Shown here piece after piece: positions 1-7,356 of a stretch of DNA of 56,477 nucleotides. Both the position numbers and the translations under genes were made by a program. The stretch comes from Clostridiales bacterium Firm_10 (lineage in GTDB: Bacteria; Bacillota; Clostridia; Christensenellales; Aristaeellaceae): assembly GCA_001603025.1 (NCBI GenBank), contig LVAP01000020.1:1-56477 (forward strand), in the 5' to 3' direction. Within the stretch, counting starts at the first letter, position 1, and every line of letters begins with the position of its first letter. The notes under the pieces were generated by a model. That model searched no databases. It was given only the letters and a program-made list of their open reading frames with translations, and was not told the DNA's origin.

Positions 1-276
1 GAACAGGGAGAGCGTTTCGCCCGTGAGGCCATAGGTCGTCTTCAAAGCCGCGCGGGCCTGCGCGGCGATGTCCACCTTCGCGCTGGTGAGAAGCGTCCGG
101 GCCGCCAGCGCCGTGGCGCCGAGCGCCGCGATGAGCAGGCAGGCAATCACCGCCGTGCGCAGCCGGACAAAGCGCGCCGCGGGCCGCTTCACCCGCCGCC
201 ACACGCGATCCTCGCCGTGCCAGTCCATGTGGGAAAGCCGTTCGTCCAGCGCCGTTTTCAGATCATTCTTCTTCAA
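1..276 (-). CDS. Probable anti-sigma factor, membrane anchored (C-terminus cut off by window edge)
   Basis: Only the first 92 codons lie in the window; the gene runs off base 1. I choose a TTG start at 276-274 because a GAGGGGG ribosome binding site lies about eight bases upstream, and the nearby ATG (frame stops at once) does not work. The N-terminal 38 residues are charged and cytoplasmic-looking (LKKNDLKTALDERLSH), followed by one hydrophobic segment at about residues 39-59, then an exported-looking stretch. The start overlaps the end of the ECF sigma gene by 14 bases, so the two are probably translationally coupled. A one-pass membrane protein in this position is usually the anti-sigma factor of the adjacent ECF sigma factor; that role is inferred from position and topology, not from a recognised domain. 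Confidence 0.6.
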   Translation of the reverse strand, partial: MKKNDLKTALDERLSHMDWHGEDRVWRRVKRPAARFVRLRTAVIACLLIAALGATALAARTLLTSAKVDIAAQARAALKTTYGLTGETLSLF

Positions 277-769
277 AATACCACCCCCTCAAGGATATGG
301 CCAGTTTGTTCCGTGCCCGCATGAGCCGCGTGCCCACGGTGGATTCGGATATGCCCAGCGCCTGGGCCACCTCCGCGGCCTTCATGTCCTGATAGTAATA
401 CAGCAGCACCACCTGCCGGAGCCTGTCAGGCAGCTCCATCACCGCGCGCAGCACCGTGTCGTCGCGGTAGTGATCCTCCCGCCCGGGTTCGGGAACAGCC
501 TCCAGGGGCGGCCCGTTCCTGAACACGCGCATCCAGGCCGTGCGCCGCATGCTCTTGCATGTGTTGATGGCGATGCGCATGAGCCAGGTATTTTCGTTGC
601 TTTCGCCCCGGAATCGGTCGAGGGAACGATAAGCCTTGATGAAAGTCTCCTGAACGGCGTCTTCGGCCAGCTCATCGTCGCCCAGGTAGAGATAGGCCAT
701 GCGCATGAGGGAAGTCTTGTGCTCCGCCATGCAGCGGGCAAGCCATTCGTCGCGCTGCGCATCTGTCAT
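263..769 (-). CDS. RNA polymerase sigma factor, ECF (sigma-70) family
   Basis: A 168-residue protein of normal ECF size. Region 2 lies at about residues 15-80 and includes the DELAEDAVQETFIKAY helix that binds core polymerase and the -10 element, and the TWLMRIAINTC stretch. Region 4 lies at about 112-160, with LPDRLRQVVLLYYYQDM and the helix-turn-helix AEVAQALGISESTVGTRL that reads the -35 element. The start ATG has an ideal AAGGAGGTGAGA site. It directs RNA polymerase to a stress or envelope regulon; the signal is unknown. It is followed, with 14 bases of overlap, by a probable anti-sigma gene, and is preceded by an ECF-type promoter at 792-820, which suggests that it activates its own transcription. 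Confidence 0.93.
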   Translation of the reverse strand: MTDAQRDEWLARCMAEHKTSLMRMAYLYLGDDELAEDAVQETFIKAYRSLDRFRGESNENTWLMRIAINTCKSMRRTAWMRVFRNGPPLEAVPEPGREDHYRDDTVLRAVMELPDRLRQVVLLYYYQDMKAAEVAQALGISESTVGTRLMRARNKLAISLRGWYFEEE

Positions 770-791
770 TCTCTCACCTCCTTGTGCCTGT

Positions 792-820
792 TAGACGCGG
801 GCATGGGGGAAAACATTTCA
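792..820 (-). promoter_or_regulatory. ECF-type autoregulatory promoter for the sigma factor operon
   Basis: On the minus strand, TGAAAT (820-815) is followed after 17 bases by CGTCTA (797-792). This resembles the TGAAAC/CGTC(T)A promoters that many ECF sigma factors recognise, and it has no housekeeping -10 box. Transcription would begin near 785, leaving a leader of only about 16 bases that holds the ribosome binding site. The match is by eye. Confidence 0.5.
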
Positions 821-828
821 TCCGGGCA

Positions 829-860
829 TAAAAAGCCCGCCGGCGCAGAAGCCGACGGGC
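829..860 (-). terminator. Rho-independent terminator downstream of xylB
   Basis: Ten-base arms 851-860 and 835-844 (one mismatch) flank a six-base loop, followed on the minus strand by a run of T (834-829). It lies 31 bases past the xylB stop and separates xylB from the sigma factor gene. Confidence 0.8.
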
Positions 861-890
861 GGGGGTGTCGTTTTCAGGGTTCTTTTTCTG

Positions 891-2375
891 TCACCGCAGC
901 GCCGGGAACACGGCCTTCAGCGCGGGATAGATTTTGCTGAACTTGCGGTACTGCGCCTCGTAGCGCGCGGCGATTTCGGGATCCGGCTCCACGCTGGAGG
1001 CGGTGGTGACCAGCGCGTCGGCACAGGCCTTCACGCTGGGATACGCGCCGCGGCCCACCATGGCCAGCATGGCGCCGCCGTAGCCCGGGCCTTCCTCGGC
1101 GGAGGGGATGTCGATGCGGATGTTCAGCACGTTGGCCATGATTTTGCGCCACAGCGGGGATTTGCCGCCGCCGCCGCACAGCTTGCTGGCCCTGATGTCC
1201 AGCCCCAGGGCTTTGGCCACCTCGAAGCTGTCGCGGATGGCAAAGGCCACGCCTTCCAGCACGGCCTGCACCATATCCTGCCGGCTGGTGTCCATCGACA
1301 GGCCGATGAACGTGCCGCGGGCGTCGATGTCGTTGATGGGGCTGCGCTCGCCCATGAGGTAGGGCAGGAAGAACACGCTGTTGCGGCCCAGGCGGTCGTC
1401 GCCGATGGGCGCCTGCTCTCCGGCATAGTCCCTGGTGCGCAGGATCTCGTCGCAGAACCACTTGTTGCAGCTGGCCGCGCTCAGCACCACGCCCATCAGG
1501 TGCCAGCCGCCGCTGGCATGGGCGAAGGCGTGCAGCGCGTTGTGGGGATCGACGCCGAATTTGTCGGAGGCGATGAAGATGGTGCCCGAGGTGCCCAGCG
1601 AGATGTTGCACGCGCCGTCCGCCACTGTGCCGGTGCCCACAGCCGCCGCGGCGTTGTCGCCCGCGCCCGCGACCACCTTCACGTGCGCCGGCAGGCCCAG
1701 CTCCGCCGCGATGTCCGGCTTCACCTCGCCGATCACCTCGTAGCTCTCGAACAGGCGGGGCAGCTGATCCTCGCGCACGTCGCAGATATCCAGCATTTCC
1801 TTCGACCAGCAGCGGTTTTTCACGTCCAGCAGCAGGATGCCGGAGGCGTCGGAGTAGTCGCAGGCGTGCACGCCGGTGAGACGATAGTTCACGTAGTCCT
1901 TGGGCAGCATGATCCTGGCAATGCGGGCGAACAGCTCCGGCTCGTTTTTCTTCATCCAGAGCAGCTTCGGCGCGGTGAAACCCGCGAAGGCGATGTTCGC
2001 CGTCAGCTCAGACAGGCGGGCTTTCCCGATTTCGTTGTTGAGGAAGTCCACCTCGGCGCCGGTGCGGCCGTCGTTCCAGAGGATGGCCGGGCGGATGACC
2101 TCGTCCGCGCCGTCCAGCACCACCAGGCCGTGCATCTGGCCGCCGCAGCCGATGGCGGCCACCCTTGAGGCGTCGAAGCCATCCAGCAGGGCCCGGATGC
2201 CTTCCGTGCAGGCGCGCCACCACTCGGCGGGCTCCTGTTCGCTCCAGCCGGGCTGCGGGAAGATGAGGGGGTATTCCTTCGTGACGGTGTTCAGGATGGC
2301 GCCCTTTTCGTCCACCAGCAGCAGTTTGACGGCCGAGGTGCCCAGATCGACGCCGATGTAGCAGTTTCCGTTCAT
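891..2375 (-). CDS. xylB: Xylulokinase (FGGY carbohydrate kinase)
   Basis: Phosphorylates D-xylulose with ATP to D-xylulose 5-phosphate, feeding xylose into the pentose phosphate pathway in the cytoplasm. I place the start at the ATG at 2375, preceded by AAGGAGGTCGAA; the open frame extends 35 codons further upstream without a good site. The resulting 494 residues match the family. Visible FGGY features are the N-terminal phosphate-binding IGVDLGTSAVKLLL, the GCGGQMHGLV substrate loop, the GAGDNAAAAVGTG segment, the GTSGTIF loop and the C-terminal adenosine-binding CGGGGKSPLWR. It is divergent from a GH3 glycosidase with its own promoter (2446-2474), consistent with coordinated xylan or xylo-oligosaccharide use. 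Other FGGY kinases are possible, but the QMHGLV motif favours XylB. Confidence 0.9.
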   Translation of the reverse strand: MNGNCYIGVDLGTSAVKLLLVDEKGAILNTVTKEYPLIFPQPGWSEQEPAEWWRACTEGIRALLDGFDASRVAAIGCGGQMHGLVVLDGADEVIRPAILWNDGRTGAEVDFLNNEIGKARLSELTANIAFAGFTAPKLLWMKKNEPELFARIARIMLPKDYVNYRLTGVHACDYSDASGILLLDVKNRCWSKEMLDICDVREDQLPRLFESYEVIGEVKPDIAAELGLPAHVKVVAGAGDNAAAAVGTGTVADGACNISLGTSGTIFIASDKFGVDPHNALHAFAHASGGWHLMGVVLSAASCNKWFCDEILRTRDYAGEQAPIGDDRLGRNSVFFLPYLMGERSPINDIDARGTFIGLSMDTSRQDMVQAVLEGVAFAIRDSFEVAKALGLDIRASKLCGGGGKSPLWRKIMANVLNIRIDIPSAEEGPGYGGAMLAMVGRGAYPSVKACADALVTTASSVEPDPEIAARYEAQYRKFSKIYPALKAVFPALR

Positions 2376-2445
2376 TGCGGTTCGACCTCCTTGCATTTGA
2401 CTGACCGGAATTCCGGCGGGTGAGGCGGCCAGTGATTCTGTTTCT

Positions 2446-2474
2446 ATTTTATGCGCTGGGCGCGGCTGTGTCAA
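2446..2474 (-). promoter_or_regulatory. Promoter of xylB
   Basis: On the minus strand a perfect -35 TTGACA (2474-2469) is separated by 17 bases from TAAAAT (2451-2446). It lies about 70 bases upstream of the xylB start. Confidence 0.7.
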
Positions 2475-2538
2475 GGACAAGCCCGGAGAAGGCGGCCCTT
2501 TTTCGCAAAGAATGAGAAGAACATAACAAAAGTGAAGG

Positions 2539-2568
2539 TTGCAAGCGCGCGAAGGGCTGTGCTATAGT
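2539..2568 (+). promoter_or_regulatory. Promoter of the GH3 glycosidase gene
   Basis: TTGCAA (2539-2544), an 18-base spacer and TATAGT (2563-2568), 74 bases before the GTG start. The -35 region TTGCAAGCG has a weak, two-mismatch likeness to a catabolite-responsive element, too weak to call. Confidence 0.6.
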
Positions 2569-2641
2569 GATACTGGTCCAGGGATTCCATAAACATCGGC
2601 ATTGCGCCCGTCGCAACGGCCCGGATGGGAGGGTATGACAG

Positions 2642-4726
2642 GTGAACCGCACGGAAGCGAGAAAACTGGCCGAAAAGCTGGTCGGTCAAATGACAATCGA
2701 AGAGCGCGCGTCTCAGCTAAAGTATGACGCGCCGGCCATTCCCCGGCTCGGCGTGCCGGCCTATAACTGGTGGAATGAGGCGCTGCACGGCGTAGCGCGC
2801 GCAGGCACGGCCACCGTGTTCCCTCAGGCCATCGGCCTGGCGGCCATATTTGACGAGGATTTCCACCAGCAGGTGGCCGAGTGCATCTCGGTTGAGGCGC
2901 GCGCCAAGTACAACGCCCAGTCCGCCCACGGCGACCGCGACATCTACAAGGGTCTCACCTTCTGGAGCCCGAACATCAATATCTTCCGCGACCCGCGCTG
3001 GGGCCGGGGCCATGAGACCTACGGCGAGGACCCTGTGCTCACCGCGCGCCTGGGCGTGCGCTTCATCAAAGGGCTGCAGGGCGAGGGAAAATACATGCGG
3101 GCCGCGGCCTGCGCGAAGCATTTCGCCGTGCATTCCGGGCCGGAAAACATCCGCCACGAATTCGACGCGAAGGCCAGCCCGAAGGACATGGCCGAGACCT
3201 ACCTGCCGGCGTTTGAGGCGGCGGTGAGGGAAGCGAAAGTGGAAGCCGTGATGGGCGCCTATAACCGCGTGAACGGCGAGCCGGCCTGCGGCTCCCAGAC
3301 GCTGCTGGTCGAGACCCTGCGCAAAAAGTGGGGCTTCGAAGGCCACATCACCAGCGACTGCTGGGCCATCGCCGATTTCCACATGCACCACCATGTGACC
3401 GCCACGGCGCCGGAGTCGGCCGCCATGGCGCTGAAGGCCGGATGCGACCTCAACTGCGGCAACACTTACCTGCATATGCTCGCGGCGCTGCAGGAGGGCC
3501 TGGTCTCCGAGGAGGAAATCACCAGGGCGGCGGTGCGCCTGTTCACCACGCGTTACCTGCTGGGCCTGTTCGCGGACGACTGCGAATTCGACGCCATCCC
3601 CTATACCGCCTGTGACACCGATGAGAACAACGCGCTGGCGCTCAGGGCGGCCGAAAAGTGCATGACGCTGGTGAAAAACGACGGCACACTGCCGCTCGAC
3701 GCGTCAAAGATCCGCACGCTGGCGGTGGTCGGTCCGAACGCCGATTCCGTTTCCGCGCTGATCGGCAACTACCACGGCACCTCCTCGCGCAGCGTGACTT
3801 TCCTGGAGGGCATCCGCCGCTGGTGCGAAGCGCGGGGCATCCGCGTGCTGTACAGCCAGGGCTGCGCGCTGGTGGATGAAAAGCTGGAGGGCTGCGCCCT
3901 CGTGCCGGGCGACCGGCTGGCCGAGGCCGTGGCCTGCGCCGAACTGGCGGACGCCGTGATCGCCGTTGTGGGCCTGGACGAGACGCTCGAAGGCGAAGAA
4001 GGCGACGCCAGCAACTACTCCGCAGGCGGCGACAAGAAAGACCTGCAGCTGCCGGCCAGCCAGCGGGCGCTGCTCGAAGCCCTGGAAAAGACCGGCCGGC
4101 CGCTGGTCACCGTGGCGGCTGTGGGCTCGTCGCTGAACGTGCCCCAGGGCAATGCCCAGCTGATCGCCTGGTATCCGGGCCAGGCCGGCGGCACGGCGCT
4201 GGCCAGGATCCTGTTCGGCGAGGTCAGTCCTTCCGGCAAGCTGCCGGTGACGTTCTACCGGAGCGTAGAGGACCTGCCCGCGTTTACCGATTACAGCATG
4301 AAGAACCGCACATACCGCTATTTCGGGGGCACGCCGCTTTATCCGTTTGGCTTCGGCCTGAGCTACGTGCCGTTCGAGCTGAGCGGCATGGAGGCCGATG
4401 CGGATCATGTGACCGTCGCCGTGAAAAACGCCGGCAGCATGGATGCCGAGAACGTGGTGGAAGTGTACGTGAAGGCGCTTGATTCGGCAGATGCGGCGCC
4501 GCATCCCGCGCTGGCGGGCTTCAGGCGCGTGGCGCTGAAGGCAGGCGAGGAGAAGACCGTTTCGGTGCCCTTCGACCGGACTGCTTTCACCGTGGTGAAC
4601 GAGGCGGGCGAGCGCGTGAAGGGCGGCAGCCGCTTCGCGGTGTACGCCGGCCTGAGCCAGCCTGACGCGCGCAGCATCGAGCTGATGGGCGTCTCCCCGC
4701 TCACGAAGGAGCTCACGCTGGACTGA
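2642..4726 (+). CDS. Glycoside hydrolase family 3, probable beta-xylosidase or beta-glucosidase
   Basis: A cytoplasmic (no signal peptide) 694-residue GH3 enzyme that removes terminal sugars from oligosaccharides. The GTG start at 2642 is preceded by GGGAGGG nine bases upstream. The N-terminal TIM-like domain holds YNWWNEALHG near residue 41, the KHFAVHSGPE substrate loop and the nucleophile Asp239 in ITSDCWAI. The alpha/beta sandwich domain follows (VVGPNADS to about 560; VGLDETLEGEEGD likely carries the acid/base glutamate), and a C-terminal fibronectin-III-like domain closes the protein (YPFGFGLSYVPFEL onward). The YNWWNEALHGV signature is typical of the xylosidase branch, and the divergent xylB supports xylo-oligosaccharide hydrolysis; the exact sugar remains uncertain. 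Confidence 0.92.
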   Translation: MNRTEARKLAEKLVGQMTIEERASQLKYDAPAIPRLGVPAYNWWNEALHGVARAGTATVFPQAIGLAAIFDEDFHQQVAECISVEARAKYNAQSAHGDRDIYKGLTFWSPNINIFRDPRWGRGHETYGEDPVLTARLGVRFIKGLQGEGKYMRAAACAKHFAVHSGPENIRHEFDAKASPKDMAETYLPAFEAAVREAKVEAVMGAYNRVNGEPACGSQTLLVETLRKKWGFEGHITSDCWAIADFHMHHHVTATAPESAAMALKAGCDLNCGNTYLHMLAALQEGLVSEEEITRAAVRLFTTRYLLGLFADDCEFDAIPYTACDTDENNALALRAAEKCMTLVKNDGTLPLDASKIRTLAVVGPNADSVSALIGNYHGTSSRSVTFLEGIRRWCEARGIRVLYSQGCALVDEKLEGCALVPGDRLAEAVACAELADAVIAVVGLDETLEGEEGDASNYSAGGDKKDLQLPASQRALLEALEKTGRPLVTVAAVGSSLNVPQGNAQLIAWYPGQAGGTALARILFGEVSPSGKLPVTFYRSVEDLPAFTDYSMKNRTYRYFGGTPLYPFGFGLSYVPFELSGMEADADHVTVAVKNAGSMDAENVVEVYVKALDSADAAPHPALAGFRRVALKAGEEKTVSVPFDRTAFTVVNEAGERVKGGSRFAVYAGLSQPDARSIELMGVSPLTKELTLD

Positions 4727-4759
4727 GGTCTCCCGGCAGTGCCTGCATGGCAAAAAGCA

Positions 4760-4801
4760 AGGGCGCAATCGACACCGGACCGGCGGAGCGTTGCGCCCTT
4801 G
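4760..4801. terminator. Hairpin downstream of the GH3 gene, possible terminator
   Basis: Perfect ten-base arms AAGGGCGCAA (4760-4769) and TTGCGCCCTT (4792-4801) around a 22-base interior. On the plus strand the following sequence is only T/A-rich rather than a T run; the minus strand has GCTTTTTGCC after the stem. It probably ends the GH3 transcript. Confidence 0.5.
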
Positions 4802-4896
4802 AATTATACTTCTCATTTATGATACAATCGACGCGCCGAATCGGTGTTTGCGGCACACAGGGCGGCGCTCGAGTCTGTTTATAATCATCATTGGGC

Positions 4897-4925
4897 TTGA
4901 AACGGGCCGGACCGTCATGTATAAT
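4897..4925 (+). promoter_or_regulatory. Promoter of the M29 aminopeptidase gene
   Basis: TTGAAA (4897-4902), exactly 17 bases, then a perfect TATAAT (4920-4925). The coding start is 82 bases after the -10 box. Confidence 0.8.
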
Positions 4926-5006
4926 GGCGATGTCGGAAAAGCAGAAAATGGAAACCGCCGGAAGCGAACAGGCGGGTATCTATGATTTCAACAAGGAGAG
5001 TGCAAT

Positions 5007-6230
5007 ATGAAACAGACGATTCTTCGCAAATACGCCCGCCTGATTGCCCGGGTCGGGGTCAACATCCAGAAGGGGCAGGAAGTGATCATCCGCTGCGACC
5101 TCGACCAGCCGAAATTCGTGGAGATGCTGGTGGACGAGTGCTACAAGGCCGGCGCCAAAAAGGTCAGGGTGGAATTCGACTACCAGCCCCTCGAGAAGCT
5201 GCACGTCCGTCACCAGACCGTCACCACACTGGCCAGGGTGGAGGAGTGGGAGAAAGCCCGGCTCCAGCACTATGTGGACACCCTGCCCTGCCGCATCTAC
5301 CTCGCCTCTGAAGACCCCGACGGGCTGAAGGGCATCAATCAGAAGAAGATGGCCAAGGCCGAACAGAAGAGCTACCCGATCGTCAAGCCCTACTGGGACA
5401 AGATGGAGAGCCGGTATCAGTGGTGCATTGCCGCCGTGCCCGGCGCGGCCTGGGCGAAGAAGCTCTTTCCCGGGCTGCCCCGGGGCAAGGCCATTGAAAA
5501 GCTGTGGGAAGCCATTCTCTTCACTTCCCGCGTGACCGAGGACCCCGTGGCGGCGTGGGAAGCCCATAACAGGGATCTGCACGACCGCTGCGCCTACCTC
5601 AACAAGCTGGGCATCGCCGAGCTGCGCTACAGGGGCGACAACGGCACCGACCTGACCGTGGGCATGATTCCCGAGGCCGAATTCAAGGGCGGCGGCGACA
5701 CCAGCCGGCAGGGCATCTGCTTCAATCCCAACATCCCCACCGAGGAATGCTTTATTTCCCCGATGCGCGGCAAGGCGGAGGGCATTGTCTACGCCACAAA
5801 GCCGCTGTCCTATCAGGGCGAGCTCATTGAGAATTTCTCGATCCGCTTTGAAAACGGCAAGGCCGTCGAAGTCAAGGCCGAAAAGAATCAGGCCCTCCTG
5901 GAGCAGATGATCGCCATGGACGAAGGCGCCGCCTACCTGGGCGAGTGCGCGCTGGTCCCCATCGATTCCCCGATCTCCGAATACGGCCTGCTGTTCTACG
6001 AAACCCTCTTTGATGAGAATGCCGCCTGCCATCTGGCGCTTGGCGCGGGCTTTGAGGACACGATCAGGGGCTATGAAAACAAGACGCTTGAGGAGTGCCG
6101 CGCGCTGGGCATCAACGATTCCATGAACCACGAAGACTTTATGATCGGCTATGAGGGCCTGGACATCGACGCCGTCACCCGTGACGGCAGGATTATCCCC
6201 ATCTTCCGCCGGGGCAGGTGGGCTTTCTGA
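5007..6230 (+). CDS. Aminopeptidase, M29 family (AmpS/PepS-like)
   Basis: Cytoplasmic metallo-aminopeptidase that removes N-terminal residues from peptides using two divalent metal ions. At 407 residues it has the family length. The metal-binding and catalytic residues can be picked out: Glu313 in YLGECALVP, His342 in ACHLALGAG, and His375 and Asp377 in SMNHEDFMIG; the N-terminal domain begins with the typical RKYARLIARVGVNIQKGQEV. ATG at 5007 has an AAGGAGAG site nine bases away. It is a single-gene unit between its own promoter (4897-4925) and a strong bidirectional terminator (6251-6288). Confidence 0.93.
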   Translation: MKQTILRKYARLIARVGVNIQKGQEVIIRCDLDQPKFVEMLVDECYKAGAKKVRVEFDYQPLEKLHVRHQTVTTLARVEEWEKARLQHYVDTLPCRIYLASEDPDGLKGINQKKMAKAEQKSYPIVKPYWDKMESRYQWCIAAVPGAAWAKKLFPGLPRGKAIEKLWEAILFTSRVTEDPVAAWEAHNRDLHDRCAYLNKLGIAELRYRGDNGTDLTVGMIPEAEFKGGGDTSRQGICFNPNIPTEECFISPMRGKAEGIVYATKPLSYQGELIENFSIRFENGKAVEVKAEKNQALLEQMIAMDEGAAYLGECALVPIDSPISEYGLLFYETLFDENAACHLALGAGFEDTIRGYENKTLEECRALGINDSMNHEDFMIGYEGLDIDAVTRDGRIIPIFRRGRWAF

Positions 6231-6250
6231 TCCGCCGTTCTCCGTAAAGA

Positions 6251-6288
6251 AACGCCGGCGCGGCTGATAAAGCCGCGCCGGCGTTTTT
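6251..6288. terminator. Strong bidirectional Rho-independent terminator
   Basis: Perfect 15-base arms (6251-6265 and 6271-6285) with a five-base loop and a T run at 6284-6288; the minus strand also has TTT after the stem. It lies between the convergent M29 and ROK kinase genes and probably serves both. Confidence 0.92.
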
Positions 6289-6297
6289 ATCGCCCGA

Positions 6298-7227
6298 TTA
6301 CCGCCCGAGCATCGCCGCGCCGATGATGCCGGCGTCGTTGCCCAGCGTGGCCAGTTCCACGCGCGCGTAGGGCATGGCCTTGTAGAACACCTTCTTCGCC
6401 AGTTTCTCGCGCACCGGCTTGACCAGGAACTCGCCCGCGGCCGACACGCCGCCACCGATGGCGATGATCTCCGGGTCGATGAAGTTGATGATATTCACGA
6501 GGCCCACCGCCAGGTGCTCGGTGTACTCGTCGAACACCTCCAGCGCCGCCTTGTCGCCGGCCTTCGCGGCGTCGATGACCGTCTTGGCTGAGATGTTTTC
6601 AGCCTTGTTCAGGATGGATTCAGGATGCTTCTTCGCCGCCTCGGTGCCCATGCGGATGAGCGCCGTCGCGCTGGCGTAGCGCTCCCAGCAGCCGCGGTTG
6701 CCGCAGGTGCATTTTTCGCCGCCGGCCACGGTGATCATGTGGCCCAGCTCGCTGCCCACGCCGTGAGCGCCGGAATACACCTTGCCGTCGATGACCACGC
6801 CGCCGCCCACGCCGGTGCCCAGCGTGAGGAACACGCTGCTCTTCGCGCCGGCGGAAACGCCCGCCACGTTCTCGGCCAGCGTGGCCACGGTGGCGTCGTT
6901 GTCCACATAGATGGGCTTGTCGATGACCTTCTGCATCAGCTGGATCACCGGCACGTCGTGCCAGCCCAGGTTGGTGCAGAAGGGCACCCGGCCGGTGCGG
7001 GGATCCAGCACGCCCGGGATGCCCACGCCGATCGACTTCACGTCGTCCAGCGTGATGCCGGCCTTTTCGATGGCCTTCAGCGCCAGGTGCGCCATGTTCT
7101 CCACCACGGCCTCATGGCCGCGCTCCACCTGCGTCGGGCAGTCCACCTTGCTGATGATCCTGCCCTGTTCGTCCACCACGCCCGCCTTTAGGTTGGTGCC
7201 GCCCACGTCAACGCCTACGTAATACAT
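6298..7227 (-). CDS. ROK-family sugar kinase, probable glucokinase
   Basis: ATP-dependent phosphorylation of a hexose, most likely glucose, in the cytoplasm. The start is set at ATG 7227, preceded by AAAGGGAGGAAAG; the frame is open for 38 more codons without a site. The 309-residue protein starts with the phosphate-binding YYVGVDVGGTNLKAG, has DNDATVATLAE (active-site Asp), a GTGVGGGVVIDG loop, and the ROK zinc site CTCGNRGCWERYAS after the catalytic-histidine region GHM. No N-terminal helix-turn-helix is present, so it is an enzyme, not a ROK repressor. It is convergent with the M29 gene; the stop is ten bases from the shared terminator. Glucokinase is favoured, but ROK kinases for mannose, fructose or N-acetylmannosamine are possible. 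Confidence 0.88.
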   Translation of the reverse strand: MYYVGVDVGGTNLKAGVVDEQGRIISKVDCPTQVERGHEAVVENMAHLALKAIEKAGITLDDVKSIGVGIPGVLDPRTGRVPFCTNLGWHDVPVIQLMQKVIDKPIYVDNDATVATLAENVAGVSAGAKSSVFLTLGTGVGGGVVIDGKVYSGAHGVGSELGHMITVAGGEKCTCGNRGCWERYASATALIRMGTEAAKKHPESILNKAENISAKTVIDAAKAGDKAALEVFDEYTEHLAVGLVNIINFIDPEIIAIGGGVSAAGEFLVKPVREKLAKKVFYKAMPYARVELATLGNDAGIIGAAMLGR

Positions 7228-7356
7228 TGCTTCTTTCCTCCCTTTATGTTGGGGTGTGCCGCCTTTCAAAAACGCCCGATCTGCGTTTGCAAACTGGAAT
7301 TTCCGCTCACTTCTTTTGCGGGTGAAATCGTCGAACAGCAAATGACTGCCGCCTGT

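Noticed and set aside
2539-2553. Possible cre at the GH3 gene promoter
   Set aside because: Two mismatches at conserved positions and no palindromic symmetry; kept only as a remark.
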